A stretch of 64,000 nucleotides of DNA from Anaeramoeba flamelloides (GCA_027625915.1 JANTQA010000012.1:8082501-8146500), one strand, 5' to 3'. Positions 1 through 11,967 are shown, counted from the first letter of the stretch. The notes: generated by a model from the sequence alone, not told the origin. Made by a program: numbers and translations.

Positions 1-424
1 ATTGTATTTTTTCTTTTTCCTCTTAAAGTGTGTGTAAGAAAGTTAGTAAATTATAAAAGTTTTTGTCTTTTCGAATATTTTTCAATATCCGAGTATTTTA
101 CTTACTATTTTTGTTTGTAATTTTATTGACTACCCATTAAAAAACAACTTTGGTCCTTCCCAAAAAACTCAAGGTTTCAAAAGTACGTTTATGTTTTTTT
201 GTTCTTTCGTGATGAGTGTGTCTTCCTGGATGACTCTTTTACTTTAAAAATCAAATTACCCAATTTCAAATTTTATCTTATAATCAATAAGGAAGCTTAA
301 AGCCATTCAAAAAAATATCCTTTTTAATTTGTTTTGCCAAGATTTCTGGGTTTGTTCTATTAATTTTATTCAGAAAATTAAGATATTTGGTAGACCGAAA
401 GAAAAACTTAGATTTATTTCTTAA
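1..424. other. AT-rich intergenic, no gene seen
   Basis: Homopolymer-rich sequence without a credible reading frame. It ends at the TTAA (421-424) that forms the left flank of the first inverted-repeat element. Confidence 0.5.
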
Positions 425-1170
425 GGGATTAGTGTCACCATAGATTTCTCTATAATCAAAGTATGTTGTAATTGGGTGTAAATGATATTAGTGCACCATG
501 GCTCAAATAGCTCTAAAAAATCTATTATAAATCTTATTGCACAATAAATTATTATAATTTTTTACTAATGATCACAATTAAAAAATTTCATTTTGAAAAA
601 TTTTTTTTTAATTACTTTTCTAAATCTAAAAATAAAAACCCAAAATACAGTATTCCGGTATTTAATAATTTAGATTTAGAACTTCCAAAAGTAACTATTT
701 TTATAATTTTTGAATTTCAAAGATTAACTCAATAATCATCAACATAAAAGTACAAAGACTGATTGGTTTTGTTTGCTTTTGATAAGTCTAATTATAGCAT
801 CAATATATTTCCATGATTTGAGAAATAATTTGACAAAAAACTTTATTGGTTAATTATTTAATTTTTTAAAAAAAACGAATTTTTTAGTAACTAATCTAAA
901 TTTCGCCATAAATTTAAGATAGATATTTTATTGCTTTGTAGTCTGAATATTGATAATTCAATCATAAAATTTATGGAGAAATGCAGATTTTATTCTGAAT
1001 TTGCTGGGTTTTTTACTAATACATAGATCATTTTTAATTGATGAGATCAATAAATATTACTCCTTTGTAATCGATTTTTTTGAGACATTTGAACCATGTA
1101 ACACTAATTTGGTTAGGTCCAATAACAACATACTTTGATCCTATGCTTCTCCTTGGTAGATGCTAATCCC
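425..1170. mobile_element. TTAA-flanked inverted-repeat element A (MITE-like)
   Basis: Terminal inverted repeats of roughly 80 bp: the left end opens GGGATTAGTG after TTAA (421-424), and the right end reads in reverse GGGATTAGCA after TTAA (1171-1174). Both ends share the block ATCAAAGTATGTTGT. The 746-bp interior has no open frame of note, so this is a non-autonomous DNA element. TTAA target duplication is the hallmark of piggyBac-type transposons, and that assignment is an inference. Its right TTAA also serves as the left flank of the next element. Confidence 0.75.
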
Positions 1171-1174
1171 TTAA

Positions 1175-2113
1175 GGGACTAGTTTATATTAAATTTTTTT
1201 AGATAAATTTAATAGAGATTTAGAATTTTTTTTGCCAATTACTTAGATTTCAAATCAAAGTGAAAAACTTCTTTGTATAGTAATGAAATCTCGATAAATG
1301 ACATTCATTAAATTTAGTTATTGTTTTTATAGAAATAAAAAATTTTTCCTGTTTTTTCCCTTTTTTGAAAGTTGCTTTTTTTCAACTTTTAGCAAAAATA
1401 CAAAAAATAAAAAAAAATAAAAGAAAGAAAGCAAAATATTGATATTTTTGTGGAAGAAATACAAAAAATAGTTTGAATTAAAAACCTGAAAAGGTTTTTT
1501 TGGATTTGCATGATAAAAAAGTTTAATTCGAAAAAAATATGCAATATATGCTTTACTCAAAATAAAAGATTTTCTTTCTTTTCTTTTACCATTCTTTTTT
1601 TTCATGAATCTACTTTTTGAGTTTACACCTTCTTGTTTTTGTTGAATTTGAAGTTTTTTAAAAAGTATTCCCAAATTATCATTCTAAAAGTTTTTATCAT
1701 AGCCAAAAAAAATAAATGAAAAGAATAAGAACTATTTTTTGATAAAAAGTAATTATTGATAAAACAAATTGAGTTCTTTATTGAGTTAAGTTGGATGAAC
1801 AGAAGCGAAAGAGAAAATATTCACTAGTTTTTATTTATTTTTTCGTTTTTCAAAATGAGAATAAATATTAATTTTGAGAAAATAAATAAATCCAAAATTA
1901 ATCAAAAAATTCTCATCCATTAAAGATATTATTTGAAAAAAAAATTTATAAAAGTCGCTTTTTTTGACTGAATTGTAAATTTTTTTAAAAAAACAAGAAC
2001 TAAAAGTTCTAACATTGAAAAAACCTGTCTATTTTCGATTTTTAAGCATATTTCTAGAAAAGGATTCCTTATTTAGTTATTGGTCAAAAAAAAAAATAAT
2101 AGAGACTAGCACC
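1175..2113 (-). mobile_element. TTAA-flanked inverted-repeat element B, copy 1
   Basis: A 939-bp element with terminal inverted repeats of about 30 bp (GGGACTAGTTTATATT at the left; the right end reads in reverse GGTGCTAGTCTC). It is flanked by TTAA at 1171-1174 and 2114-2117. It is the reverse-complement relative of 60315-61244, with similarity along the whole length. A 115-codon frame on the minus strand (1327-1674, GTG start) is not matched by a long frame in the other copy and is probably chance. Non-autonomous, possibly piggyBac-type. Confidence 0.8.
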
Positions 2114-2210
2114 TTAATAGGACAAGGACAATTTTCAATTTTTGAGAAAACACAAAAAATGAATAAAAATGGTCATTTACCATATAAGAAATTGACCCTA
2201 AGAATACTAG

Positions 2211-2258
2211 TGACTTAAATTCCATTCAAAGATTTTTTGTTCAAAGAGGAACTGACTG
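2211..2258 (-). mobile_element. Right-end fragment of mariner-like MITE
   Basis: The 48 bp ending GGAACTGACTG before TA match the right terminal repeat of the element at 30648-30845, including the block CTTAAATTCC. The matching left end was not found, so this is a truncated copy. Confidence 0.55.
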
Positions 2259-2351
2259 TATTAATAGATCTTACTTTTCAGTTTTTAGGTTTCTGTTATT
2301 CTTTACAATTTCAAATAATAAATTGTTTTTCATCTTCATTAATCAAAATTT

Positions 2352-3041
2352 CAGAACTATCTAAAATAAAACCAAATCGTGTGTCTTAAGAATTAGAATA
2401 CCATTGAATCGGAATCTTTATCACTTTCAATCCAGAAGAACTATAAAATTTAAAAAATTTATTTGCAGTTAATAATTTGTCCCGATCAGATACTTAATTT
2501 GTTGGTTCAGTAGTGAAAATATGGAATATTGTAAAAAATAGAGTTTTTACAATTTTAGAGATAAATAAAGAGTTCTATTCATTTATCCAGATTTCCGGAA
2601 TAGTAAACTAAACACCCATTTTGATTTTTGTGCTTGAATGGATTTTCAATATAAAATCGTTTGGTGAACACCAATACTTTGTTTGAAAAATGATTATTTT
2701 TAAAAAATTCAAAGTATTGTTCACCAAACGATTTTTTGATCAAGATTATTATGAGTCTATTAAAATAATCAGATATTATATTTACTATGTCCAAAATTTT
2801 TTTAAAGGCATGGAACTCTTTATTTATCTCGAAAATTATATAAACTCTATTTTTTACAATATTCCATATTTTCACTACTGAACCAACAAATTAAGTATCT
2901 GATCGGAACAAATTATTAACTGCAAATAAATTTTTTAAATTTTATAGTTCTTCTGGATTGAAAGCGATAAAGAGTCCGATTCAATGGTGTTCTAATTCTT
3001 AAGATACCCATGATTACTTAATTTTAGATAGTCCTTCAGAA
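2352..3041. mobile_element. Long fold-back element
   Basis: Two arms of about 230 bp (2352-2583 and 2808-3041) are inverted copies with few mismatches by eye. Shared blocks include CTTAAGAATTAGAA and GTTGGTTCAGTAGTG. Inside lies a second, shorter stem (about 2654-2683 with 2708-2733) built on CGTTTGGTGAACA. The high arm identity suggests a young element or active gene conversion. Short frames on both strands here are by-products of the palindrome. No target duplication was resolved. Confidence 0.75.
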
Positions 3042-4569
3042 ACCAAACTTTATTTGCCATGCGCTAATATTTGAAATTTAATTGATAACAAATTTCATCT
3101 GATTTTCTTTTAAAACCCTGAAATATCGTTTATTTGAGGGGGTTACAAGAGAAGAAAACCATACAATAATAAAAAAAGTTACAAAGTAATGAAGAGTGAT
3201 CAAATATTAAAGTCTATTTCTTTTAAAGTTTCTTCGTCAAAAAAGAAAATGTGGTGATTATTTTTTTCCACTTTTATCCTTAAAGGTTTTTGTGGAAATT
3301 TCACTTTTTTTCTCTGTAATATTAAAGAATACTATTAATTGAAAAATCAAAAAATCAAAATTTTCAATTGTTTTCCAAAATATAATAAAATTACACCTCT
3401 CAAAGAATTTAAAATAAATCGTCAAAAGTCAAATTCTAAAAGGGAGGTTAATACTTTAAACTTGTTTTCAGTATTTTTAATTTGAAATTTTAGAGTATTT
3501 GACTTTAAAACTTTTTTTTTGGTTAGCTGAATGAAAATTTTGTTCCATTTATTTTGCAATAAAATAGTATGAGCTAAATGGGAACATAGTTTTATTTTGA
3601 AACACGGATTTAACAATTCAGATAATTGTATTTCATCAAAAAAACACGTTTTAATTTTAAAACTAGTAAATATTTTTTGACAAAAAAATTATTAGTCTGT
3701 TGAGAATTCTAATCAATAGAGATTTTTTTTATAAAAATTAGGTAATGTCCAGTCTCCTTTTTTTAAGGATTTTGAATAAAAAGAGTAATTGAGAATTAAT
3801 TCAACATTTTTAACCAAAAATTCTTAAGAACAAAAGTTAATCTTTTGTTTAATCAAATTATACCGTTTGGATTTGGAAATCAATGACAATTTCGAAATAA
3901 ATCAAAATTGTTGATAAAAAGATAATAAATCTTTTCTTTTTGTTCAAATTCCAAAAAACTGTCGTTTGATCTAAAATGCAACAAGAAAAGAACAAATATT
4001 GTTTTAATTCAGCCATAATTTTTGTTAAATTTTTATTTTTAAGATATTTTAAAATGATTTCGTTTAATGATCCCTTCTTGACCACTACTGATCTACGTGC
4101 TCCTAATACAATCAAAAAGTGAAACAAAAATAATTGAAGATATCAAATTTCAACCAATTCTTGGAAATTTCGAGTTAAAAAAAAAAAAAAGACAATGAAA
4201 ACAATATTTGAATTTTTACCCTTTTTTATTTGAATACAAGCCTAATCATAAAAGAACCACGAACCAGAAACGTTTTCAAATGTATAATTTAAAGTCTTAA
4301 AGTTGTTCAATAACAAGTTCGAACAAAAATATATATACTTTTCCTAACTTTTAAAAGATCAAGTTATGAAAAGTAGACATTTTTCATTGAACGACAAAGA
4401 TTTTTTTGTTTAGTCGGAGGTTTAAAGATTATTTTGAGCGATACTACAAATTTTGGGAATTAGAAAACTCCTATTTTAACAAAAGTGGGACATTTAAAAA
4501 AAATATAAACTGAATCAAAATCATTTTTTATTAATTATTATTTTTATTAAACATCTTTAAAAACCTAAA
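3042..4569. other. Intergenic, upstream of sirtuin
   Basis: AT-rich sequence with no recognised element. A frame of about 89 codons on the minus strand (3858-4127) has a somewhat protein-like first half but no recognisable motif and no homopolymer-free continuation. It is left uncalled. The promoter of the downstream sirtuin should lie in the last few hundred bases, but no motif is obvious. Confidence 0.4.
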
Positions 4570-7500
4570 ATGACAGAAGAACAAAAAAAAAACACTGAAA
4601 AAAAAACAGACGAAAAAATTGTTCAAGAAGAAAAAACTACAGAAGAAAAAAAAACAGAAGAAAAAACAGAAGAAAAAGAAAAAACAGAAGAAAAAGAAAA
4701 AACAGAAGAAAAAAAAGAAGTTAATTCTGGGGGAGAAATTTCAATGGAAAAAATAACAAGCCTATTAAAAGATATGATGAAAGGAGTGAAAAAATATGAG
4801 GATAAAAATCGAGAAAAAATTAAAGTTGTCGAGAACCCACCATCAATCGAAGAAATATGCGAAAGATTAAAAAACGATGAATTCAAAAACGTTGTAGTTA
4901 TGTGTGGTGCTGGTATTTCAGTCTCAGCAGGAATTCCTGATTTTCGAAGGTTTTACCCTTTTAAACTTTTTGTAATTTTTTTTCTCAATTCCCCAATTTA
5001 ACAATTTTACTTACTTTTCTCATTTTGAATAATAAAAAAAAAAAGTGCTGATGGACTTTATAAGCAACTTGATGGGTTTGAACTTCCATACCCAGAAGCA
5101 ATTTTTGACATTAGCTATTTTAAAGAAAAACCTGAACCATTTTTCCGCCTTGCCAAAAATTTGTATCCAGGTAACCTTCGAATTTTTTCTTTTATTTATT
5201 TGAAAAATGCTTCAAGGCAATCTAAAAATACTTTTGGTACACACTTTATTTACTTGTAACTTTTGGAATAAACCAAACTTTGTTGACATAAAGACAATCA
5301 TTTAAAAACTAAAGATCGATGGATCGATCCAATTTTAAAAACAAAAAATACTTTATAAAAAAAAAAACCGATTTTGGGAATTGAAGGATTGATTGCACAA
5401 TAGTTATTGTTGGTTTTAAGAAAAAAACATTTTATAAATTACAGATATTCTAAAAAAGTGAGGAATGAACGTTTTGGAAAAATGTGACTCAAACTGCCTA
5501 AAAAGAGTGAAACAAAAAGTTTGTGCAGCACTTTTTAAAACTTTTTGATCTGAAATTCCATGAGGTTTTTCTCAAACAATTGAATAAAAACCGTAACAAA
5601 TTTGCATTTGTGAACATTTTGGATGAAATTATTTTTTTTTTCGAGTCAAAACTATTTTCTCTCAAAACCATTAATTAAACAATTCACCCAAGACATGGAC
5701 TAAGAATGGTAAACAAACCAAATTGGAAATGTATAAAGAAAGATGAAAAATCTTAAAAAACAAAATTAAAAAATTTAAAACTGTTGATTATTCAACCACA
5801 AATATTGATCATATTTTCTGAGAGGGCAAACCAAAGTGTAAATACTTGTCTTTTTGAACAAAAGTATTTTTCTGTAAATGAAGTGCTTTGTTTTGTTTTT
5901 TTGTTCTAAAAATGTTAAATCTAAAACACAAAATGATTTTTGGATTGATGGCTTAGAAAAGAATTAGAAAACATATTGGTTTTTTGTTTGAATTGGCGAA
6001 AGATTTAAGTTCTGTTAACCGAAACGATTTTAAGGATCAAAAGATCTTGTTCGACAACAACCCATGAAAACTTTGCTATTATAAACTCTGTTTCAGTCAA
6101 AGGGGCCCAACGTTTTTTTCAAATATCAATTATTTTATATAATTGACCTTTGAAGAACAAATAAGAAATAAAGAGAATAATACACCTCAAAGAAATGTTG
6201 ATACATGTCTGAAAGAAAACTAATTAATCAATAGCTTTTCTTAAAAATTGAAAAACTCAAATTCTTAGGGCCCTATTGAGAAAAACAAGGATGTTTGTTT
6301 TGAACTTCTACTGGTATTTGAATAATAAATATGAAACATTTTTCACTTCATTTTCCATACTTTTCTTTTGGAAATTAAGCCCCCAAACAAAGTTTGTTGG
6401 TATTTGTGGTCTCTATTTGAAAAAGGAAATGAAAATGAAGTGAAAATTTTTCACATTTATTAAACAAATATCAAGATCAAAGATTGACTAGAATTCCAAT
6501 ACAAATCAATATGATTTCTCAACAATCTTTACATGGTTTCAATAACCTAAGAATAACACGTTTTTACCAAGTGACTATTGATCTTGCAATAAAAAATTTT
6601 TTACAAATGAATGACATTTTTAAAAAAAAAATTGAAAAAAAAAAACAAAAATGTGTAGAAATGTGAAAAAATGATTTCAATTTTGAAAATTTCCAAAATA
6701 AAATTTTTCTTCTAATATCTATGCAAACCCTTTGAACACATGTATTATACCATTACAACTGCCCCCCTTTGACTGAAAAATAGTTTAGTTGACAATTTTT
6801 AAAAAGAAATTCTAGACTTCATTGATTATGAGATAAATATGATTTCCTATTATCACAAATTGTTTTGATACTGTTTGTTTTCTGAAATACCCGATTTAGA
6901 GAAAAAAAAAACTTTGAAAAAAACTTTTATTTATTTTCATTTTTTATTTCAACTTTTTATCATTTGTTCTGATTTAGTCCAATCAAGCTGTATTGCCAGT
7001 GGTTAAATAGGAGATAGGTGGTGGTGATATTTTTTAAATTGTGGGAAAAATAGTTTTTTCCAAAAATGTTCAATCCTGTAATGGAATGACATATGTCTTC
7101 GAAAATGGAGACAATATTTTTTTTTGAAGAATTTTTTTTATGGAATAACAGTACATCTAAATTTTAGATTAGAATATTGCTGAACTCAACTCTTGATTCA
7201 CTATTTGGGTTTAACAAATCTCCAGAATCTTTTACTGAAAATTGAAAGAAAATAATTATCTTTTCCAACTTTGTATTATTTCCTTAGTTACAAAAATCAA
7301 ATAAATTTAAAGGTCAGTCAAATGTGGTGAGTTTACTTCTTTATATCCAGATTTGGAACAAATAAGAAAAATAATTTTATTTCACAAAAAAATTGAAATT
7401 TAATTGTAATTTTTTTTCATTAAAAAATACAACACCTTTTTTTCAGTAATAAGTGGAATATATACCACCAAAACAAAACAATTTTTAAACACTTGATGAA

Positions 7501-9755
7501 AATCAAACTATTCTTTCAATGAGTTGAGGAATTAACTTTATACCTATTTTATACTTTTATTTAGACAAAAAAAAAGATAAAATCTAACTAATAAACAGCC
7601 AAGTTACAAATTTTTTTCTTTCCCATGTGTATTTGTAATTTTTCAAACTCACTTGGAAATAAATAATCTCAAAAAGAAAATCACATTAATGGAAATGAGT
7701 ACCAAAATCCTAGATCTCTGTCAAAGATTTAAATCTTTTGGATTGAAAATTCCCCTTTAAAAAAAGGGCAATTAAAACTTTTTTTCCAGTTACGCTCTAA
7801 AATAAATAACTTTTTTATCCTTAAGAATTCTAAATTATTAAGATATCTTTCCAAAATAATTATTCTAAAAAAAAAAAAATACCTTCTTATTTTTCGTTAA
7901 AATTGTCGTATTCCAAAACATTTCGTTTTTCACATAAAATCTAATTTGAGATAAAACTCTTTTGATCAAAAAATCAAATTACCTAAACTTTTTTAATCTT
8001 GTTAAATTCAAATTTGTACTTGTAGTTTTAATTCAATTCCAAATTTAATATATTTTTAATTATGTTTTCACACAATAAGCAAAAAAAGTTTCAGTTTATT
8101 ATCTTTGATTTTTTTTTTCTTTATTAGTTTATTGATCAACAATCCCCTTTCAATTTTTAATATTCAAATAAGAATAACAATTATTTTTGGTGTTTTGATT
8201 ACTGAAAATTAGAAAAAATAAAAAAATACTGAAATTGTCGCACAAGAGATATATTATTATCCAAAAAATGTTGATTATGTTATACGACAATAACCAAACA
8301 AATGGAAATTAAAAAGTAATTTGAAATTTAATATGAATTAATCAAACAATAACAATCCCAACAAAATCTAATCTCTTAATTTAACATCTATAGGAAATTT
8401 TGTACCAACAAAAACACATTACTTTTTCAAATTACTTGAACAAAAGGGTATTTTGCAAAGGGTTTTCACACAAAACATCGACACCCTCGAAAGAGTTAGC
8501 GGACTATCATCGGATAAAATTGTTGAAGCACATGGATCATTTGGAGAAGCAACTTGTCAATCCTGTGGCGCCAAATATGATCATTTAGAATTCAAACCAA
8601 CGATTTTAAAAGGAGAAGTGCCAAGATGTACAAAGTGTAAAACAGGTGTAGTCAAACCAGATATTGTATTTTTTGGAGAGGGTCTACCAGAAAAGTTCTG
8701 GGACTTGAAGAAGAAAGACTTTCCTAAAGCTGACCTTTTAATTGTGATCGGTACCTCTCTTGTTGTCCAACCCTTTTCAACCTTAATTAATGATGTTACA
8801 GATGAATGCCCAAGGTTTGTTTAATTTTTATTTTATTATAATTGAATGCTTTTATTATTTGATTAGCAATGTAATATTTAATTAATAACTATTACCAGCT
8901 TTTATCAGATTATAATTTAATTCGTCTGAAAAAACCCCCTTTTTTTTTTTTCTGCAATTAAATCACTATTTACTATTTGTCTAAAAATAAATTGAACAAA
9001 ATTTTCATTCAGCTTTCCAAAAAAAATTTTTAAATAAAAAATGCACAGTTAAATAATTGAATTCCATAAACCAGTTTTAATTAGTAATTTATTATTCTTC
9101 GTCTTTTAGAATTGGGGACTGTGATGTTTTATTTTAATTCTTTGGGTTTAATTTTTTTTGAAAAGAAAGCTGAATGAAAATTTTGATCCTTTTATTTTGC
9201 AATTAACCGTATAATTTATTATTTTAAATTATCTTTATAAAATTGTTTGAAATATTAAAAAAAATCATCACCACCACCTTTCCTCATTATCATCTTATTA
9301 TTATTAAAATTATTAATTCATTTCTATAAATTTTATTCTTGTACTAATGGAATTCTTATTATTATTATAATCATTATCATTATTTTCAAACCATTGTAAT
9401 CTAATAAAAAAACTTTTAAATAAAATATTATAATTTTAGGTTATTAATCAATCGTGAAGTAGTTGGAAAATTTAGCGAAGGAAACATCTATAGTTTTCTA
9501 ATGGGTGGTGGATCAAGTGGCGGTTTTAAATTTGGAAGACAGGATAACTCAAGAGATCTTAAATTAATTGGTGACGCTGATGAAGGAATTCAAAAATTAG
9601 TTGATTTGTGTGGTTGGAGCGAAGAATTTGAAGAAATATTAAAACACAGAAATGAAATACTAAAAACAATTAAGAAGAAAGAAGAGGAAAAAAAAGAAAA
9701 TACAGAAAAAAAAGAAAATGACAAACAAGAAAAAGAAGAGGAAAAAGAAAAGTAA
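4570..9755 (+). CDS. Class I (SIRT2-like) NAD-dependent protein deacetylase, 4 exons
   Basis: Exons 4570-4949, 5046-5170, 8394-8814 and 9440-9755 join in phase to 413 residues plus TAA. Residues 1-55 are a K/E repeat tail. The sirtuin core follows: GAGIS 113-117, GIPDFRS 121-127 (created by the first splice), TQNID 194-198, probable catalytic His215 in HGSF, zinc cysteines 223/226 and 247/250, then KPDIVFFGE, GTSL and LINRE (created by the last splice). All expected catalytic and zinc residues are present. The family removes acyl groups from lysines using NAD and acts in nucleus or cytosol; no targeting signal is seen. The C-terminus is another K/E tail. Introns are 96 bp, 3223 bp and 625 bp; donors GTTTTA and GTTTGT are non-consensus beyond GT. 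The long N-terminal low-complexity arm is atypical of the family core. Confidence 0.96.
5171..8393 (+). other. Intron 2 of the sirtuin gene (3.2 kb)
   Basis: Donor GTAACC follows TATCCAG, and acceptor TATAG precedes the exon encoding NFVPTKTHYFF. The sirtuin alignment is continuous across the join, so no exon is missing. The intron carries a TA-flanked inverted-repeat element at 6084-6785; the remainder is AT-rich with no other recognised content. Confidence 0.88.
6084..6785. mobile_element. TA-flanked inverted-repeat element C, copy 1 (702 bp)
   Basis: Terminal inverted repeats of about 25 bp: left AACTCTGTTTCAGTCAAAGG, right in reverse AACTATTTTTCAGTCAAAGG. It is flanked by TA at 6082-6083 and 6786-6787. 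The interior from about 6320 matches 47108-47560 closely, and 49080-49475 more weakly. No transposase frame was seen. TA duplication suggests a Tc1/mariner-like or related DDE mobiliser in trans (inference). It lies in a sirtuin intron. Confidence 0.8.
8815..9439 (+). other. Intron 3 of the sirtuin gene
   Basis: 625 bp with donor GTTTGT and acceptor TTTTAG. It contains ATT/ATC-type trinucleotide-rich sequence near 9260-9400 and no recognised mobile element. Confidence 0.85.
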
Positions 9756-10329
9756 AAAGAAAAAAAAAGAAAAAGAAAAAGAAAAAGGAAACAGAAGAAC
9801 AAAAATAAAATTTAATTAAAAAAATTATAAATAAAAATTAATTTTAAACAAGTGATAAAAAACCCTTATATCTATTTCAATTTATTTATCAATTTGATTA
9901 CTTTTATGATTTATTTTATATCAGAAGTAATTAGTTTTTATTAATCTAAAAATAAAATTCTCGGATCTTGTATTTTTCAGTTTTATAATACTTTTGAAAA
10001 TTTAGAAAATGAAAAATAATTTTAAGGGAGAAGTGTTTTTTAACAATGAAAATGAAACCTTGTTTAAGATCTTAAAAATTTTTTTTTGGAATTTGTGTAT
10101 TTGCTTATTAAATTGATTAACCAACCTCATCTACACAATTTATTAATTTAAGACTATTTGTTGAAATCCAAAAATTACATTTTTCCAATATAAAAACCTA
10201 AAAAAAGTAAACTAAAAAACAAAACAGCTTATTTTTATTAACAATTAAGTTAATTCTTGAAAATGGTGTTTCATTTTTTTTAGTTTGATGTTGGAAAGTA
10301 TTGATTTTGATTGAAAAATTTTTATTTGG
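9756..10329. other. Sirtuin 3' flank
   Basis: Starts with an A/G-rich repeat continuing the coding K/E codons, then AATAAA-like sequences near 9803-9840 that could serve polyadenylation. No gene seen. Confidence 0.4.
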
Positions 10330-11150
10330 TTATTATTTTTACTTATTAACAGTTTAATCTAAATCTCAGCCCAATAAAACCAATTTAGGGATAGCTGATG
10401 AAATAAATCAAAATTATGATAGAAGCGAAAAAATTTTTAACAATGAAATTTCGATCTATTAAGCAAAGTTTTTTTTATTCTTTATAGTTTGTAAAAAAGT
10501 TGTTTTCTAGTTTTCTAAAAATGAAAAAAAATTATAAAAAAATTTTCAATCTGACAAATTATTTAGTCTTTATTCACAAGAATTATTAAACCATTTAAAT
10601 CATTTTTAGAATCACAAAAATTGATTTTGAATTTTGAGGATAAAATTACCTCATTCCCAAATATCTTCAAGAAAATTTTATTTTAAAAGAGCGAATTTCA
10701 TAAAAAAATATAATCTATATTTAAAATAACTTTGTAAATGACCTCAAAATTTAATGATTATAACTATCCTTTTTAAATCAATATAAATATTATTCAATAG
10801 TTTGGTAAAAAAAAATTTTGATCAAGCAAAAAAATATCTCAAAAACGAAAAAAAAAAATATTTTGTTCAATATTTGTTACAATAAAGATGAGTTATGGTT
10901 TATTAATGATCTAAATAGGAATAACCAATGTAAAGTTTTTTTATAATGGAAGACATAATATTGATTTATATGGTTTTCTTTTTCGGAAAAAAAGGAAAAA
11001 AAAAATTAATCTCATTGAAAAAAAATTTTTTTCCGGTTTTCTTAGTTAATCAGAATTTTTTGACACATTTTGTATAAAGAAAAATTGTATGAAGAGAATA
11101 TCTCCATTAACATATTATGAAAATTTACCCTACTACAGTAGAATACTGAT
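10330..11150. repeat. Dispersed repeat I, copy 1
   Basis: Diverged direct copy of about 60180-61915 once the 930-bp TTAA element in the second copy is removed. Shared landmarks include GATCTATT (10453, 60291), AAAATTGATTTTGAATTTTG and AATTTTTTGGCAC/GACAC. The ends were not resolved and no reading frame is seen, so the class is unknown. Confidence 0.6.
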
Positions 11151-11253
11151 CCCATATGAGCCAATTTATTGCAAAGCATGTATAATTATTAATTGCCAAA
11201 ATTGGTTAAATTTTCTATTTTACTAAAATACTCTTTTCTAATAAAAAACATTA

Positions 11254-11322
11254 TACAAGTGTAAATATGAAATGTTGTAAAAACTTTATTTTTTTACAAC
11301 ATTCCAAATTTACAATAGTGTA
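11254..11322. repeat. Short perfect-type hairpin
   Basis: An imperfect palindrome of about 69 bp whose arms contain GAAATGTTGTAAAAA and its reverse complement with mismatches. It begins TACAAGTGTAAAT and ends ATTTACAATAGTGTA. It could be a very small MITE or a structured RNA end. Confidence 0.45.
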
Positions 11323-11420
11323 TTTATCACATATTTGGACTTTTTATTTATTATTAATAATCTTTCTCTCAGTGGTTTATCCTCTCCTATGAATTATGGG
11401 AGTTCCTTCAAGTTTTGTCA

Positions 11421-11894
11421 GGTGTCCAGGCTTTCTTGAATTTTTCTGTTTATTTGTGAAGTTTTCTAGGGTTTTTTTGAGGTTTTCTATATTATTTGTG
11501 AAGTGTTCTAGGTTTTTTTTACTTTTTGAAATAAACAGAAAATTTTAAGAAATTTTCGGTTTATTTCAAAAAGTCAAAAAAACCTAACGAAAATCTATTG
11601 ATTTTCCAAATAAACAGAAAATTAAAAAAAACCTAACTGCAGTTGTTCCATGATTCAAAAGAATAGAGTATAATAAAAGATTTAATTTAATACTTTTAAA
11701 TTCTGGAAAAAATACCATAGTTAGACTTGATTTTTACTATTTTATTTGTAAAATCTATTGATTTTCGTTAGGTTTTTTTGACTTTTTGAAATAAACCGAA
11801 AATTTATTAAAATTTTCTGTTTATTTCAAAAAGTAAAAAAAACCTAGAAAACTTCACAAATAAACAGAAAAATTCAAGAAAACCTTAAGACACC
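11421..11894. repeat. Hairpin-array element D1 (nested palindromes)
   Basis: The outermost arms of about 60 bp (GGTGTC, then TTTTCTTGAATTTTTCTG) at 11421-11480 and 11832-11894 are inverted copies. Inside are two complete hairpins (about 11510-11600 and 11765-11850) with stems of the type TTTTTGAAATAAACAGAAAA, closing with AAAACCTAAC or AAAACCTAG. Between them lies a second stem type built on TTCAAAAGAATAGAGT. It shares modules with arrays at 19.9, 36.2, 46.5 and 57.7 kb. No protein frame. Confidence 0.75.
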
Positions 11895-11967
11895 CTTTTT
11901 TAAATATGTGAAATAATAACAATAATTTTTTAATTTTTTTAAATTTCTTCTATTATAAAAAAGATAA

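Noticed and set aside
1327-1674. 115-codon frame inside element B copy 1
   Set aside because: GTG start, low-complexity Lys/Phe composition, and no equivalent long frame in copy 2; not a transposase.
2579-2881. Overlapping frames on both strands within the fold-back
   Set aside because: Open frames on both strands of a palindrome are expected by symmetry; no motif seen.
3858-4127. 89-codon minus-strand frame with RRSVVVKKGSLNE
   Set aside because: No start context, second half is hydrophobic low complexity, and no repeat copy or domain was recognised. A helix-turn-helix likeness is too weak to call.
8400-8588. A second frame across the third sirtuin exon
   Set aside because: The other frame carries TQNID, the catalytic His and the zinc cysteines and joins in phase with both flanking exons.
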